From: Bryobacteraceae bacterium
GTDB lineage: Bacteria; Acidobacteriota; Terriglobia; Bryobacterales; Bryobacteraceae
Direction of reading: 5' to 3'
Assembly: GCA_026129905.1 (NCBI GenBank)
Contig: JAHCHE010000024.1
Coordinates: 62,001 to 126,000, forward strand
DNA length: 64,000 nt
Shown: positions 1 through 8,604 of the stretch, piece after piece
Layout of the letters: every line of letters begins with the position of its first letter
Numbering within the stretch: position 1 is the stretch's first letter
Translations under genes and position numbers: made by a program
The notes under the pieces: model-generated
Seen by the model: the letters and a program-made list of their open reading frames with translations, nothing else
Database searches by the model: none
What the model was told of the DNA's origin: nothing

Positions 1-34
1 AGTGGACCGTGTAGTATGATTTGGGTGTCGGTAC

Positions 35-40
35 AGGAGG
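35..40 (+). promoter_or_regulatory. Ribosome binding site that sets the first gene's start
   Basis: A perfect AGGAGG lies 7 bases before the ATG at 48. It favours that ATG over an in-frame TTG at 21. A TATGAT hexamer at 15-20 could be the -10 box, but its -35 region falls at or before the window edge. Confidence 0.75.
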
Positions 41-47
41 TCCACCC

Positions 48-1280
48 ATGGATCGGCGCAGCTTCGTCCAACTGGCGGCGGCTCCCGCGTTTGTCCCCGC
101 AAGCGCTTTCGGCGCGAACGACCGGATCGATATCGGTTTCATCGGACTCGGCGGACGCGCCCGATGGCTGATCGAGCACGAGGAGTTTCCCGGCGGCCAG
201 ATTGTCGCCGTGGCCGATTGCATGTTGTCGCAGTGTTACGAAGCGGCCAAGCTGAAGCCGAGCGGCGAGCGGTGGAAGAAGTATCCCGGCTATCGCCAGA
301 TGCTCGACAAGGAAAAGCTGGACGCGGTGTTCGTCGAGACCACCACGCACGCCCGCGCGCTGATCATGATTCATGCGCTCGAAGCCGGGCTGGACGTGTA
401 CGGAGAGAAGCCGCTCACGCTCACCATCGGGGAAGGACGCGCGCTGGCGGGCGCGGCGCGGCGGTATAACCGCGTTCTTCAGACCGGCACGCAGCAGCGC
501 TCCATCCCGATCAACGCCTGGGCGAGCAGGTTGATCCGCGAGGGCGGCCTCGGCAAGGTCCACACGGTGATCGCCTGCAACTTCGAAGGGCCTGTCGGGT
601 GGTATCCCAAACCGGCGCAGAAGCTTCCCGATGGGCTCGACTGGGACCAGTGGTGCAACCAGACAGAACTGCGGCCGTACCACGTCGAACTCCGCCGGCG
701 ATGGGCCTGGTACTGGGATTACGACGGCGGCGGGCAGTCGTGGGGCGTCACCGGGTGGGGGGCGCACGCATTGGACCAGGCGCAGTGCGGGCTGGGCGCC
801 GACGAGACCGGGCCGGTGGAGATCTGGCCGGATTCGGAAGCGCTGACGGCCAAGGTGACGATGCGCTTCGCAAACGGGACCGAACTCAAGTGCGAGGGCA
901 AACCGCGGCCCGACCACTCGGATCTGGGCGCGATTTTCATCGGGGAGAAAGGCCGCATCGAGATCAAGCGAGGCACGTGCGTCGCCGACCCGCCGGAACT
1001 GCTCGCCGGCGCGCCGCCCGACACGCCGGAAGGGCCAGGCGAGAACCGCTACCACATCGGCAATTTCCTCGAATGCGTCCGCACGCGGGCCACGCCGAAC
1101 GCGCATGTCGAGGCCGGCCACCGGGCCTCAACGCTCTGCCACCTGGTGAACATCTGCCGCGACCTGGGGCGCAAGCTGCGCTGGGATCCGGAGGCGGAGC
1201 GGTTCGTCGGGGACGATCAGGCGAACAGCCTCGTATCGCGGCCGCGGCGGAAAGCGTACGAGCTGCCGCGGATTAGCTGA
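48..1280 (+). CDS. Gfo/Idh/MocA family oxidoreductase with Tat-like leader
   Basis: Predicted NAD(P)-dependent sugar oxidoreductase of 410 residues. A short leader with the RRSF pair (residues 3-6) and an alanine-rich stretch suggests Tat export. The Rossmann nucleotide site GFIGLGGR follows at about residues 30-37, and the family EKP motif is at 120-122. The C-terminal half has the substrate-domain pattern of secreted acidobacterial and planctomycete members. The ATG at 48 is chosen because of the strong AGGAGG upstream. The gene ends 8 bases inside the 3' end of the convergent HDAC-like gene. The sugar substrate cannot be told from sequence. Family assignment is firm; export is inferred. 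Confidence 0.93.
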   Translation: MDRRSFVQLAAAPAFVPASAFGANDRIDIGFIGLGGRARWLIEHEEFPGGQIVAVADCMLSQCYEAAKLKPSGERWKKYPGYRQMLDKEKLDAVFVETTTHARALIMIHALEAGLDVYGEKPLTLTIGEGRALAGAARRYNRVLQTGTQQRSIPINAWASRLIREGGLGKVHTVIACNFEGPVGWYPKPAQKLPDGLDWDQWCNQTELRPYHVELRRRWAWYWDYDGGGQSWGVTGWGAHALDQAQCGLGADETGPVEIWPDSEALTAKVTMRFANGTELKCEGKPRPDHSDLGAIFIGEKGRIEIKRGTCVADPPELLAGAPPDTPEGPGENRYHIGNFLECVRTRATPNAHVEAGHRASTLCHLVNICRDLGRKLRWDPEAERFVGDDQANSLVSRPRRKAYELPRIS

Positions 1281-2181
1281 ACACCTCCCGCGCGACGCGG
1301 AAGGTATTGGCGTGCGCCTGGGCGGTGAGTTCGATGGGGTCGGCGTAGCCGCCGCCGAGCGTGATCGCCAGCGGAATGCGCCGGTAGCGGCACTGCTCCA
1401 TCACCATCCGGTCGCGTTGCTTCAGACCTTCCAGCGTGAGGGCCAGGCGTCCCAGCGTGTCCGCCGCCAGGACGTCCACGCCCGACTGGTAGAACACGAT
1501 CTGGGGACCGAAATCGAACACCGGCGGCAGGACTGCGGACAAAGCATCCAGGTACGGCTCGTCCGAAGTCCCGTCGGGAAGCGAAACATCGAGGCGGCTC
1601 TCCCGCTTGCGAAACGGGAAGTTGTTGCCGCCGTGAATCGAGAGGGTGAAGACCTCGGGCTCGGCTTCGAAGATCCGCGCCGTGCCGTCGCCCTGGTGCA
1701 CGTCGAGGTCGACCACGGCCGCCCGGCGGAGAGCGCCGCGTTTGCGCAGCCACGCCGCCGCGATGGCGATGTCGTTGAACACGCAGAAACCGGCGCCCGT
1801 TTCGCGAAACGCGTGGTGGGTGCCGCCGGCGAGGTTGCCTCCGAATCCCGCGGCCATGGCGTCGGTGACAGCCATGAGCGTGCCGCCCACCGAAGCCAGC
1901 GTTCGCCGCACGAGCGCCGGCGACCACGGGAAGCCGATGCGGCGCATTACCGCCGGCTCGACCGAGCCGTCCAGAACGGACGCAACGTAGGCCGGTTCAT
2001 GGACCAGTTCGAGCGCCGCGCGGGCGGCTGCCGGCGCGGGCGTCAGTTCATACCAGCCGTCGCTCTCCAGCAGTTCGCGCAGAAGCCGGTATTTCCGCGT
2101 CGGGAACCGGTGGCCCCGCGGCAGTGGCAATTCGTGGTGATCGCAGTAGAAGAGGCGGGGACGCGAGCCCGCAGGGTTCAT
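1273..2181 (-). CDS. Histone deacetylase family (AcuC-like) amidohydrolase
   Basis: Zinc-dependent deacetylase of the HDAC superfamily, 302 residues. Active-site features are visible: the His pair in GGTHHAF (122-123), the metal ligands in DLDVHQGDG (D158, D160, H162) and a further Asp at 236 in SGVDVL. Bacterial members act on acetylated small molecules such as acetylpolyamines, or on acetyl-lysine proteins as AcuC does; the substrate here is unknown. Its ATG overlaps the stop of the DUF1080 gene (ATGA, 2178-2181), so the two are probably translationally coupled at the end of the cdaA-cdaR-glmM unit. The 3' end overlaps the convergent oxidoreductase gene by 8 bases. Confidence 0.92.
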   Translation of the reverse strand: MNPAGSRPRLFYCDHHELPLPRGHRFPTRKYRLLRELLESDGWYELTPAPAAARAALELVHEPAYVASVLDGSVEPAVMRRIGFPWSPALVRRTLASVGGTLMAVTDAMAAGFGGNLAGGTHHAFRETGAGFCVFNDIAIAAAWLRKRGALRRAAVVDLDVHQGDGTARIFEAEPEVFTLSIHGGNNFPFRKRESRLDVSLPDGTSDEPYLDALSAVLPPVFDFGPQIVFYQSGVDVLAADTLGRLALTLEGLKQRDRMVMEQCRYRRIPLAITLGGGYADPIELTAQAHANTFRVAREVFS

Positions 2182-2810
2182 CGAACCGTCAAGTCGCGAA
2201 TGTAGATGTCCTTGAACCGCATGTTGCCTTCGCCGCCGGAGTGCAGTTGCAGCGCGATGTAGCCGTCAAACGATTTCGGCTGCGGATCGGTGAAGTCGAC
2301 CATCGTCACGCCGTTGACGCGCGAGACGTAGCGGTTTCCCGCCACGCGCACCTGCATGTCGTTCCAGTCCTGCTGGCGCACGACGGGCGCGTTTTCCGGC
2401 GCCGGCCAGACGATCCAGGCGCGGCCGTCGCCGTAGATGCCGCCGGTGTGCTGGTTGATGTCGCAGTCGATCTCGAACTGGAGCCCCTGACTGACGTCCG
2501 GCGTGCCGGGCTTGAAGTCGGTGTGGAAGAAGAGGCCGCTGTTGCCGCCGCCTTCGCACTTGAACCGGATGCCCATTTCGAAGTCTTTGTAAGTTTTTTC
2601 GGTGCGGAGATAGCCGTACGCCTTGGTGATTGCCATGCCGTGGATGGTTCCGTCTTGCACCGCCCACTTTTCCTTGCCCACTTCCACCCAGCCGGTGAGA
2701 TCCTTGCCGTTGAACAGCGAGACCCAGTCCTCGCCGGGAAGCTTGGCTTTCTGCGCGAGCAGGCTGAATGCCGCCGCGGCGGCTACGACAACGAGATTTC
2801 GAAGACGCAT
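2178..2810 (-). CDS. Secreted DUF1080 (3-keto-disaccharide hydrolase-like) protein
   Basis: A 210-residue protein with a signal peptide (MRLRNLVVV then an Ala-rich core, probable cleavage near LLAQ) and one DUF1080 domain that starts at the typical LFNGKDLTGW motif. The fold is a concanavalin-like beta sandwich. Characterised relatives hydrolyse 3-keto-glycosides, and the family is expanded in Acidobacteria and Planctomycetes. The ATG at 2810 is preferred to an in-frame start at 2858 because the signal peptide begins there. It lies 54 bases downstream of glmM on the same strand and is coupled by ATGA to the HDAC-like gene. Substrate is unknown. Confidence 0.9.
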   Translation of the reverse strand: MRLRNLVVVAAAAAFSLLAQKAKLPGEDWVSLFNGKDLTGWVEVGKEKWAVQDGTIHGMAITKAYGYLRTEKTYKDFEMGIRFKCEGGGNSGLFFHTDFKPGTPDVSQGLQFEIDCDINQHTGGIYGDGRAWIVWPAPENAPVVRQQDWNDMQVRVAGNRYVSRVNGVTMVDFTDPQPKSFDGYIALQLHSGGEGNMRFKDIYIRDLTVR

Positions 2811-2864
2811 GACGTAGCTATCATACCTGAGGGCAGCCGCGGCTTTGAGGAACGCCACGCGCCG

Positions 2865-4220
2865 TCAGTTCGCGCCGCCGAGTTCCGCGCGGACGGCGGC
2901 CGCGATCCGCTCGGCGTACCGGTCCACCTGCCCGGCGTCGGCCGCTTCCACCATCACGCGTACCAGCGGCTCGGTTCCGGAAAAGCGGACGAGCACGCGG
3001 CCCGAATCGTTCAGCGCCCGCTCCGCTTCGTGGATCTCCGCCTGCGTCAACGCGAGTTCCTCCAGCGGCCGCCGCGCGCCGACGCGGACGTTCACCAGCC
3101 GCTGCGGGTGCATCACCATCTCCGCGGTCAGCGCGTCGAGATCCTGGCCGGTTTCCTTCATGATTTGCAGGACTCGGAGCGCCGTCAGGAGGCCGTCGCC
3201 CGTGGTGGCGTAGTCGCGGAAGATGACGTGGCCGGACTGTTCGCCGCCCAGGGCCGCATTGCGCCGGAGCATCTCTTCAAGGACGTACTTGTCGCCCACC
3301 GGCGTGCGAACCAGCTTCACCCCTCGCGCGGCGAGCGCCTTCTCCAGCCCCAGGTTCGACATGACGGTTGCCACCACCATGGGCGTACCGTTGTCGCCGG
3401 TGAGGCGGCCCCGTTCCAGGAGCGCCCGGCCGCAAACGAGCAGAACGGCGTCGCCATCCACGATCCTTCCGCTGCGCGAGGCGAATATCGCCCGGTCCGC
3501 GTCGCCGTCGAAGGCCACGCCGAGTCCGGCGCCGCGCCGCAGCACTTCGTCGCGAACGGCTTCCGGGTGCAGCGCTCCGCATCCGCGGTTGATGTTGCGT
3601 CCATCGGGCGCGCGGCAGATCGCGTGAACGTCGGCGCCCAACCGCTCAAAAAGCCGGGGTGCGAGTTGCGAGGCCGCGCCGTGCCCGCAGTCCGCCACCA
3701 GCGAGATGCCGGACAGCGGAGGGCAAGTCGACGCCAGGTAATCGAGGTACCGGCGCGCCAGGGATTCCTCGACCGGCAGCGCCACCGGGGCCGGCGCGGC
3801 GCCCTGTTCGACCAGCCGCAGGATCTCCGTTTCCAGGACGTGTTCCTCTTCGTCGGGAAGCTTGTAGCCGGTGTGGCCGAACACTTTGACGCCGTTGTCC
3901 TGGTACGGATTGTGCGACGCGGAGATCATCACGCCGGCGACGAAGGCCTCGGTCCGAGTCAGGTACGCTACGCCCGGGGTGGTAATGACGCCGGCGAAAT
4001 GGCAGCGCGCGCCCGCCTGCGACAGGCCGCCGGCGATGGCCGAAGCGAGCCACGGCCCGGACTCACGCGTGTCAATGCCGACAACAACGTCGGGACGGTC
4101 GCTGTGCTGCCGCGCCCATTCGCCGAGCGCGATGCCCGCCGCGTGGGCCGTCGGCGCATCGAGCGGAAATTCCCCCGCCACGCCACGGATGCCATCCGTG
4201 CCGAACAGCCGTTTCCCCAT
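2865..4220 (-). CDS. glmM: Phosphoglucosamine mutase GlmM
   Basis: Converts glucosamine-6-phosphate to glucosamine-1-phosphate, the step that feeds UDP-GlcNAc for peptidoglycan and surface glycans. The protein is 451 residues, normal for the family. It starts with the diagnostic FGTDGIRG, carries the phosphoserine loop SASHNP with the catalytic Ser at 102, the metal-binding DGDADR loop, and the C-terminal phosphate-binding FSGTEPLVRV. It follows cdaR by 19 bases in the order cdaA-cdaR-glmM. In Firmicutes CdaA and GlmM interact physically, so co-regulation with c-di-AMP is plausible here too. Confidence 0.97.
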   Translation of the reverse strand: MGKRLFGTDGIRGVAGEFPLDAPTAHAAGIALGEWARQHSDRPDVVVGIDTRESGPWLASAIAGGLSQAGARCHFAGVITTPGVAYLTRTEAFVAGVMISASHNPYQDNGVKVFGHTGYKLPDEEEHVLETEILRLVEQGAAPAPVALPVEESLARRYLDYLASTCPPLSGISLVADCGHGAASQLAPRLFERLGADVHAICRAPDGRNINRGCGALHPEAVRDEVLRRGAGLGVAFDGDADRAIFASRSGRIVDGDAVLLVCGRALLERGRLTGDNGTPMVVATVMSNLGLEKALAARGVKLVRTPVGDKYVLEEMLRRNAALGGEQSGHVIFRDYATTGDGLLTALRVLQIMKETGQDLDALTAEMVMHPQRLVNVRVGARRPLEELALTQAEIHEAERALNDSGRVLVRFSGTEPLVRVMVEAADAGQVDRYAERIAAAVRAELGGAN

Positions 4221-4239
4221 GAAAACTGAGTGCCCCTCT

Positions 4240-4890
4240 CTACCTTCTTTTCTCGACTCGCACGCGAACCCGAACGACGGGCTTCGATTCGAAACGCACG
4301 CTGGGGTTCGGGATGAACGTGTTCACCTGAAATTCCGCCTCGGCGACGACGCCGCTCAGGTCGATGGAATCCGTGTCGACGAAACTCACCTCCTGGACGC
4401 TGGCCTGCGGCCCGATGACGCGAAGCTTGTCCGGTTCGACCCGCTCATCGACGATGACGTAACCTTCCGGCGGCATGTGGGAGTAACGGACTTTCACCGG
4501 CGCTTCGATCGCGGCCCGGCGCTCAAAATGCAGCCGGATCTGGCTCGGCACCGCGCGCGTGAACGAAACGCCGCTGGGCAGAGTGACCGTGTCCGAGCTG
4601 ATGGTGTAGGTGCGGTCGCCCGGCTGGTGCACGCTGCCCAGGTCGAGGATCACCGCCGAGTCGGTCAGGTTCTCCGGGGTGAGTTGTCCGGATGGGCCTT
4701 TGATCTCCAGTTGGACGCGCTCCGGCAGTTCCGAGTTGATTTCCATGTCCCCCGGCATGCCCCGGAACTGAACGGGCACGCCGACCGAGGTTGCCAGCTC
4801 CGGCTCTCGGATGAAAACCAGCCAGAGCAGGAGAGACAACGCCAGCGACAGCAGCTTCCAGTTCAGATTACGGCGGAAGAAACGCAGCAA
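4240..4890 (-). CDS. cdaR: YbbR-domain protein CdaR, regulator of diadenylate cyclase
   Basis: A 216-residue protein with one N-terminal membrane segment (about residues 10-26, containing LSLALSLLLWLVF) and an extracytoplasmic region of YbbR-type repeats. In Firmicutes CdaR modulates the membrane cyclase CdaA. The start is TTG at 4890, directly abutting the cdaA stop (4891-4893), so the two are translated together. It is shorter than Bacillus CdaR, suggesting fewer YbbR repeats, about two by eye. The assignment rests on the membrane/YbbR pattern and on its place between cdaA and glmM. Confidence 0.88.
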   Translation of the reverse strand: MLRFFRRNLNWKLLSLALSLLLWLVFIREPELATSVGVPVQFRGMPGDMEINSELPERVQLEIKGPSGQLTPENLTDSAVILDLGSVHQPGDRTYTISSDTVTLPSGVSFTRAVPSQIRLHFERRAAIEAPVKVRYSHMPPEGYVIVDERVEPDKLRVIGPQASVQEVSFVDTDSIDLSGVVAEAEFQVNTFIPNPSVRFESKPVVRVRVRVEKRR

Positions 4891-5745
4891 CTACCTTCGC
4901 GCCTCCTTCGGGCGGCTTTCCGCCGGGGCTCCGGGGCTCAGCACCTCGCGCGGCGCGGGCCGCGTCACCGGCGCTTTCTTCCTGCTGAAATGCCGCTGCA
5001 TCCGCTCGCGCACCTGGTCCACCGTTAAGTCGGTGTCGATTTCCCCGAATTCCGCCACGGAGATCGGTCCGTTTTCCGATACTACAATCGCCAGGCAATC
5101 GGTCTCCTCCGTGATGCCAAGCGCCGCGCGGTGGCGTGTGCCAAAAGCGCTCGGAAGCCGGGGGTTCATGCTCAACGGGAGGAAGCAGTTGGCGGCGGCG
5201 ATGCGGTACCCCTGAACGATCACGGCGCCGTCGTGCAGCGGCATGTCCTTCTGGAAGATGGACAGCAGCAGGTCGCGGGTCAGCACCGCGTCGATGGGCA
5301 CGCCGCTTTCGACGAAGGTCCGCAGGCCGATGTCTTTCTCGAGAACGATAATCGCGCCGATTTTCTGCTTCGACAGGCGCTCGATGGTGAAAGCGATTTC
5401 CTCCGAATATTCGTGCCGCGTGAGCCCCCGCGCGGCGGCGAACCAGCGCCTTCGCCCGAGCCGCGCCAGCACGCGCCGGATGTCGGACTGAAAGATCACG
5501 ATCAGCGCGAACACCGTGTACGGCGCCAGCGTTTTCAGGATCGTGCGGAGCAGCCTGAGGCCCAGCGCCTCCGCCAGCAAGTACACGCCGATCAGAACCC
5601 CGACGCCCGTCATCACGTGAAACGCGCGCCGCCCGCGGATGATCATGAAGAACTGGTAGATCAGGACCGCCACCGCCAGCACGTCCAGCGCGACGACAAA
5701 GGTGTGCATCGAGAGTGGAATGTGCGGCGCGGGCAGCCAATTCAT
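4891..5745 (-). CDS. cdaA: Membrane diadenylate cyclase CdaA
   Basis: Makes cyclic di-AMP from two ATP. At 284 residues it matches the CdaA (DacA) layout: about three N-terminal transmembrane helices (roughly 14-33, 45-62 and 72-87), then a cytoplasmic DAC domain with the catalytic DGA (172-174) and RHRAA (204-208) motifs. First gene of the run cdaA-cdaR-glmM-DUF1080-HDAC. A nucleotidyltransferase-like gene diverges from it, leaving about 90 bases for promoters in both directions. Confidence 0.95.
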   Translation of the reverse strand: MNWLPAPHIPLSMHTFVVALDVLAVAVLIYQFFMIIRGRRAFHVMTGVGVLIGVYLLAEALGLRLLRTILKTLAPYTVFALIVIFQSDIRRVLARLGRRRWFAAARGLTRHEYSEEIAFTIERLSKQKIGAIIVLEKDIGLRTFVESGVPIDAVLTRDLLLSIFQKDMPLHDGAVIVQGYRIAAANCFLPLSMNPRLPSAFGTRHRAALGITEETDCLAIVVSENGPISVAEFGEIDTDLTVDQVRERMQRHFSRKKAPVTRPAPREVLSPGAPAESRPKEARR

Positions 5746-5834
5746 GACGTAACGAGCGGCGGAAAGAGCGTAAGCTTGCTTGAGTACTTACAGTGATTGT
5801 ACAAGGAATGGCCCAGAGTCTGAATGGCGGCGAC

Positions 5835-7061
5835 ATGCGGTCCTCATCCTCGGAAATAAGGCCTTTGCGCGAGGCGGTTTTTCGGTTTGTCGCCGGCGGC
5901 GGCGGCGCGTCCGGAGCGGCCGCGGCCGAAATCGCCGCCTCGCGCCTGTGGACCGATGCGGCGTCGCTCGCCAACCGGTGGAGCGTGCTCCCGCCGTTTA
6001 ACCGAAGGCTGGCTGCGTGCGGCGTCGAGGTTCCCGAGTCCTTCTGGCCCGTATTCCGAACCCTTGCGACCAACGCCTTCGTGCGATCCGCGCTTCAGGC
6101 GCGCAAGGGCATCGACGTTCTTCGAGCGTTCCAGCAGCGCGGCATCCCCGCCGCGGGCTTCAAAGGGCTCGCGTCGATGGCGCTGCTGTGGGGAGGTCCC
6201 GAGCAGCGGACCATCCAGGACGTGGACGTCCTCGTTGCCGAACGCGACCTGGACGGCTCGCTCGCGCTGCTGGCGTCGCTCGGTTTCCGTCCGCTGGTGG
6301 GCGGCGAATTCGCCGACTATGAAGCTTTCGTTCGCCGCTCGCCGGGATTCTCCGGCAATGCCGAGATCACGCTGTACGACGGCGAGCGGTGCGGCATCGA
6401 CCTCCACTGGCGTCTTGGCGCCGGCCTCTCGGTGGAAGGCATCCTCGCCCGCTCCAGCCAGGTGGAACTACTGGGCGCCCCGGTCCGGGTCGTCGCCCTC
6501 GAAGACGGCCTGGCCCTGTGCGTTCACCACATGCTGCGGAACGGCTTCAGCCCCGACAAGGGCCTTCGCGACCTGCTCGACGCGGAGGAGTGGATCGAAC
6601 TGGCGCTGCGGCGGGAGGCGTTGGATCGGACTCTGGAACTGACCGCCGGTAGCGGTCTGTCGGGTCCGCTCCTGGCCACGACGGTCGTGCTCGCCGGCCT
6701 GAACCCCGGTTCCCCCGCCGCGGTGATGAACAGCCGCCTGGCGACGTCGATCACCCCGTCGGAACGAGCGGCAGCCGGGCGCCTCGCCTCGCTCTTTCTC
6801 CTTCAGGTGCGCGAGGGAAGCCTGAATTCGGACCTGCTGTACCTGCTGCGGCCGAACGACCTGAAGCGGATCGCAAGCGCGTTCTTCTCCGGCTGGCGCC
6901 GCCACCGCGAGATAATGCAGTCGGCCGAGATTGAACTGGAAGGCGCTACGCGGCCCCTCCCCAGCCGCCTGGCGGCATTGCTCTGCTCGGTTGCCCGCGT
7001 CCGCCGCCGGCACCTCCGGATGCTTCGGGCGCTGGCGCGGGCCAAGGACGCGGCGGCGTAG
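5835..7061 (+). CDS. Nucleotidyltransferase family protein (NTP_transf_5-like)
   Basis: About 408 residues resembling the uncharacterised nucleotidyltransferase family PF14907. Its core is visible as GIPAAGFKGLASMALLWG followed by QDVDVLV, where the two Asp residues are the likely metal ligands, and then IDLHWRL further on. These are often found in polysaccharide or peptide biosynthesis loci, but the acceptor is unknown. Start is uncertain: ATG 5835 is chosen because the sequence just upstream looks like promoter; ATG 5808 and GTG 5793 are in-frame alternatives. No partner gene follows. Confidence 0.75.
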   Translation: MRSSSSEIRPLREAVFRFVAGGGGASGAAAAEIAASRLWTDAASLANRWSVLPPFNRRLAACGVEVPESFWPVFRTLATNAFVRSALQARKGIDVLRAFQQRGIPAAGFKGLASMALLWGGPEQRTIQDVDVLVAERDLDGSLALLASLGFRPLVGGEFADYEAFVRRSPGFSGNAEITLYDGERCGIDLHWRLGAGLSVEGILARSSQVELLGAPVRVVALEDGLALCVHHMLRNGFSPDKGLRDLLDAEEWIELALRREALDRTLELTAGSGLSGPLLATTVVLAGLNPGSPAAVMNSRLATSITPSERAAAGRLASLFLLQVREGSLNSDLLYLLRPNDLKRIASAFFSGWRRHREIMQSAEIELEGATRPLPSRLAALLCSVARVRRRHLRMLRALARAKDAAA

Positions 7062-7284
7062 GGGACGCCTCGGCGCGGGAGTTGCAACAGCTTGATCGTG
7101 ACTGCAGCCGGGGAGTAGTAACCGTCCACGTTTGCATGCCGGCTTTCGTGCCGGCTTGTCCGCAACGTAGCAACTTCTTCATCGGCATTGAACCAAGCCT
7201 GCCAGCGCGAATTTCAATATACGAAACGGTTGGCCGCAATCCGCGTGCCGCGGGCTCTACTTAAGCGGGCGCGGGCGTGCAGCC
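7062..7284. other. Intergenic region with a GC-rich hairpin
   Basis: No gene recognised between the convergent nucleotidyltransferase and ceramidase-like genes. A perfect 6-bp stem GCCGGC / GCCGGC with a TTTCGT loop lies at 7138-7155. There is no T run after it, so it is not a classic terminator; it could be a REP-like unit or an aid to transcript ends. Confidence 0.35.
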
Positions 7285-8583
7285 TTAGAACACCCGCGCC
7301 GCAAGAGCCGTCATGGCTTCCAGCAGTGGTTTCTCGGCCGCTGCGCTCAGCGGGGAACTCTCCGGTTCGTATCCCATGCCCTGGAACGATTCGGCCGTCA
7401 CGATGTAGCCGATGCTGCCGTTGGCGTAGCCGGTGACGAAGACGTTCGCCCGCGGGCCGATCGCCTTCTCGATCTGGAAGCCGTAGTTCACCATTGGCTC
7501 GCCGGGCATCGCCAGGAACAGCATGTCGCCGATCCGCAGCGCCTGCAGATCGCAGTGCACCCGGCGGCCGTCTTTGGTGGCGATCTCTTTCCAGCGGTCG
7601 TGCTGGAGCAGGTCGGCGCGCGCGGGCAGATCGACGGCGCCGGTGGCGCAGCGGATCGCGTACCGCGAGGCGCGCCGGCCCAGTTCCTCGCGCACCGCCA
7701 GGCGAGCGGTCGCCCTCGCGGCCGCCGCGCCCAGATCGATTCCCGCCCATTGCAGGTCCGCTTCATCGCCGCTGCGGAAATCCTCCACCTGCGCGCCAGA
7801 GCCCGGCAGGTTCGCCCTCACGTCGCCGGAGCACCCTTGGATGAACAGGGACGTCGTACGGCCGCCATACATCTGCTCCAGCACGGTCCGCGCCACGCCC
7901 GGGAAGTCGGCGCTCCACCGCGTGTTCTCGGCCCGCAAGACGTTCGGGTGGCAGACCGCGTACATCAGCACTGCCATGGGCGCGATGGAGGCGCCGTCGT
8001 CCAACCGCAGCACCTTGACGCGCCGGTCCACCGGCCCCGCGGGATTCACCTTGAACAGCACCTTGCCGTCGGGCCCCGGGAGGCGGCGGCTCACGTTGAA
8101 GGTGATCGCGTCCTCGCCGTAACCGAGCGAGACCGGCCGCAGTTGGCCGGCTGCCGTGGCGGCTGCGCCGGCGATCTGCGCCACCAGGACGCGCCCGTAG
8201 TCGGTCTCGATGCTGAACACCGGACCGGCGTGCGTATGGGAACTGGCCACCAGGATGTGCTCTTCGGGCACTCCCGCGCTTTTCGATACCGCGGCCCGGA
8301 TGGCCTTGGTCTCCGGGTAGCGAGTCCCCACCAGGTCGAGCGCGATCAGGGCGGCGCGGGTCTGACCGTCGTCGAATACCAGCGCGCTGGCGTACAGCGG
8401 ATCGCGCGAGCCGGTGGCGCCGCCAGGCCGCGCCGCATAGCCCGCCATGGGGGTCCCCAGCGGGGGCGTAATGTCCACCCTGGCTACGCCCGCCCGCAGG
8501 TTCGAGTTCACCGGGAAAACCGGAGCGCCGGCCGCGGCCGCGCCGGCCAACAGGGTCACAAGGAGGAAGCGCATGGACCACAT
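7285..8583 (-). CDS. Secreted neutral/alkaline ceramidase-like hydrolase (first copy)
   Basis: A 432-residue protein with a signal peptide (RFLLVTLLAGAAAAG) and the N-terminal domain of the neutral ceramidase family (PF04734): LRAGVARVDITPPLGTPMAGY, then the zinc-site ASSHTHAGPVF. The family hydrolyses the amide of ceramides, but shorter bacterial proteins of this type occur widely near sugar-degradation genes and their substrates are unproven. ATG 8583 and ATG 8574 are both possible starts. It follows a second family member after 21 bases on the same strand. Confidence 0.85.
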   Translation of the reverse strand: MWSMRFLLVTLLAGAAAAGAPVFPVNSNLRAGVARVDITPPLGTPMAGYAARPGGATGSRDPLYASALVFDDGQTRAALIALDLVGTRYPETKAIRAAVSKSAGVPEEHILVASSHTHAGPVFSIETDYGRVLVAQIAGAAATAAGQLRPVSLGYGEDAITFNVSRRLPGPDGKVLFKVNPAGPVDRRVKVLRLDDGASIAPMAVLMYAVCHPNVLRAENTRWSADFPGVARTVLEQMYGGRTTSLFIQGCSGDVRANLPGSGAQVEDFRSGDEADLQWAGIDLGAAAARATARLAVREELGRRASRYAIRCATGAVDLPARADLLQHDRWKEIATKDGRRVHCDLQALRIGDMLFLAMPGEPMVNYGFQIEKAIGPRANVFVTGYANGSIGYIVTAESFQGMGYEPESSPLSAAAEKPLLEAMTALAARVF

Positions 8584-8604
8584 CTTAATTCACTCGCACC
8601 GGCT

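Noticed and set aside
2124-4229. About 700-codon plus-strand frame opposite glmM and DUF1080
   Set aside because: Shadow of strongly supported minus-strand genes; no start signal or domain.
7138-7155. GCCGGC hairpin as a terminator
   Set aside because: Only 6 bp and no T run; kept as a weak structural note only.
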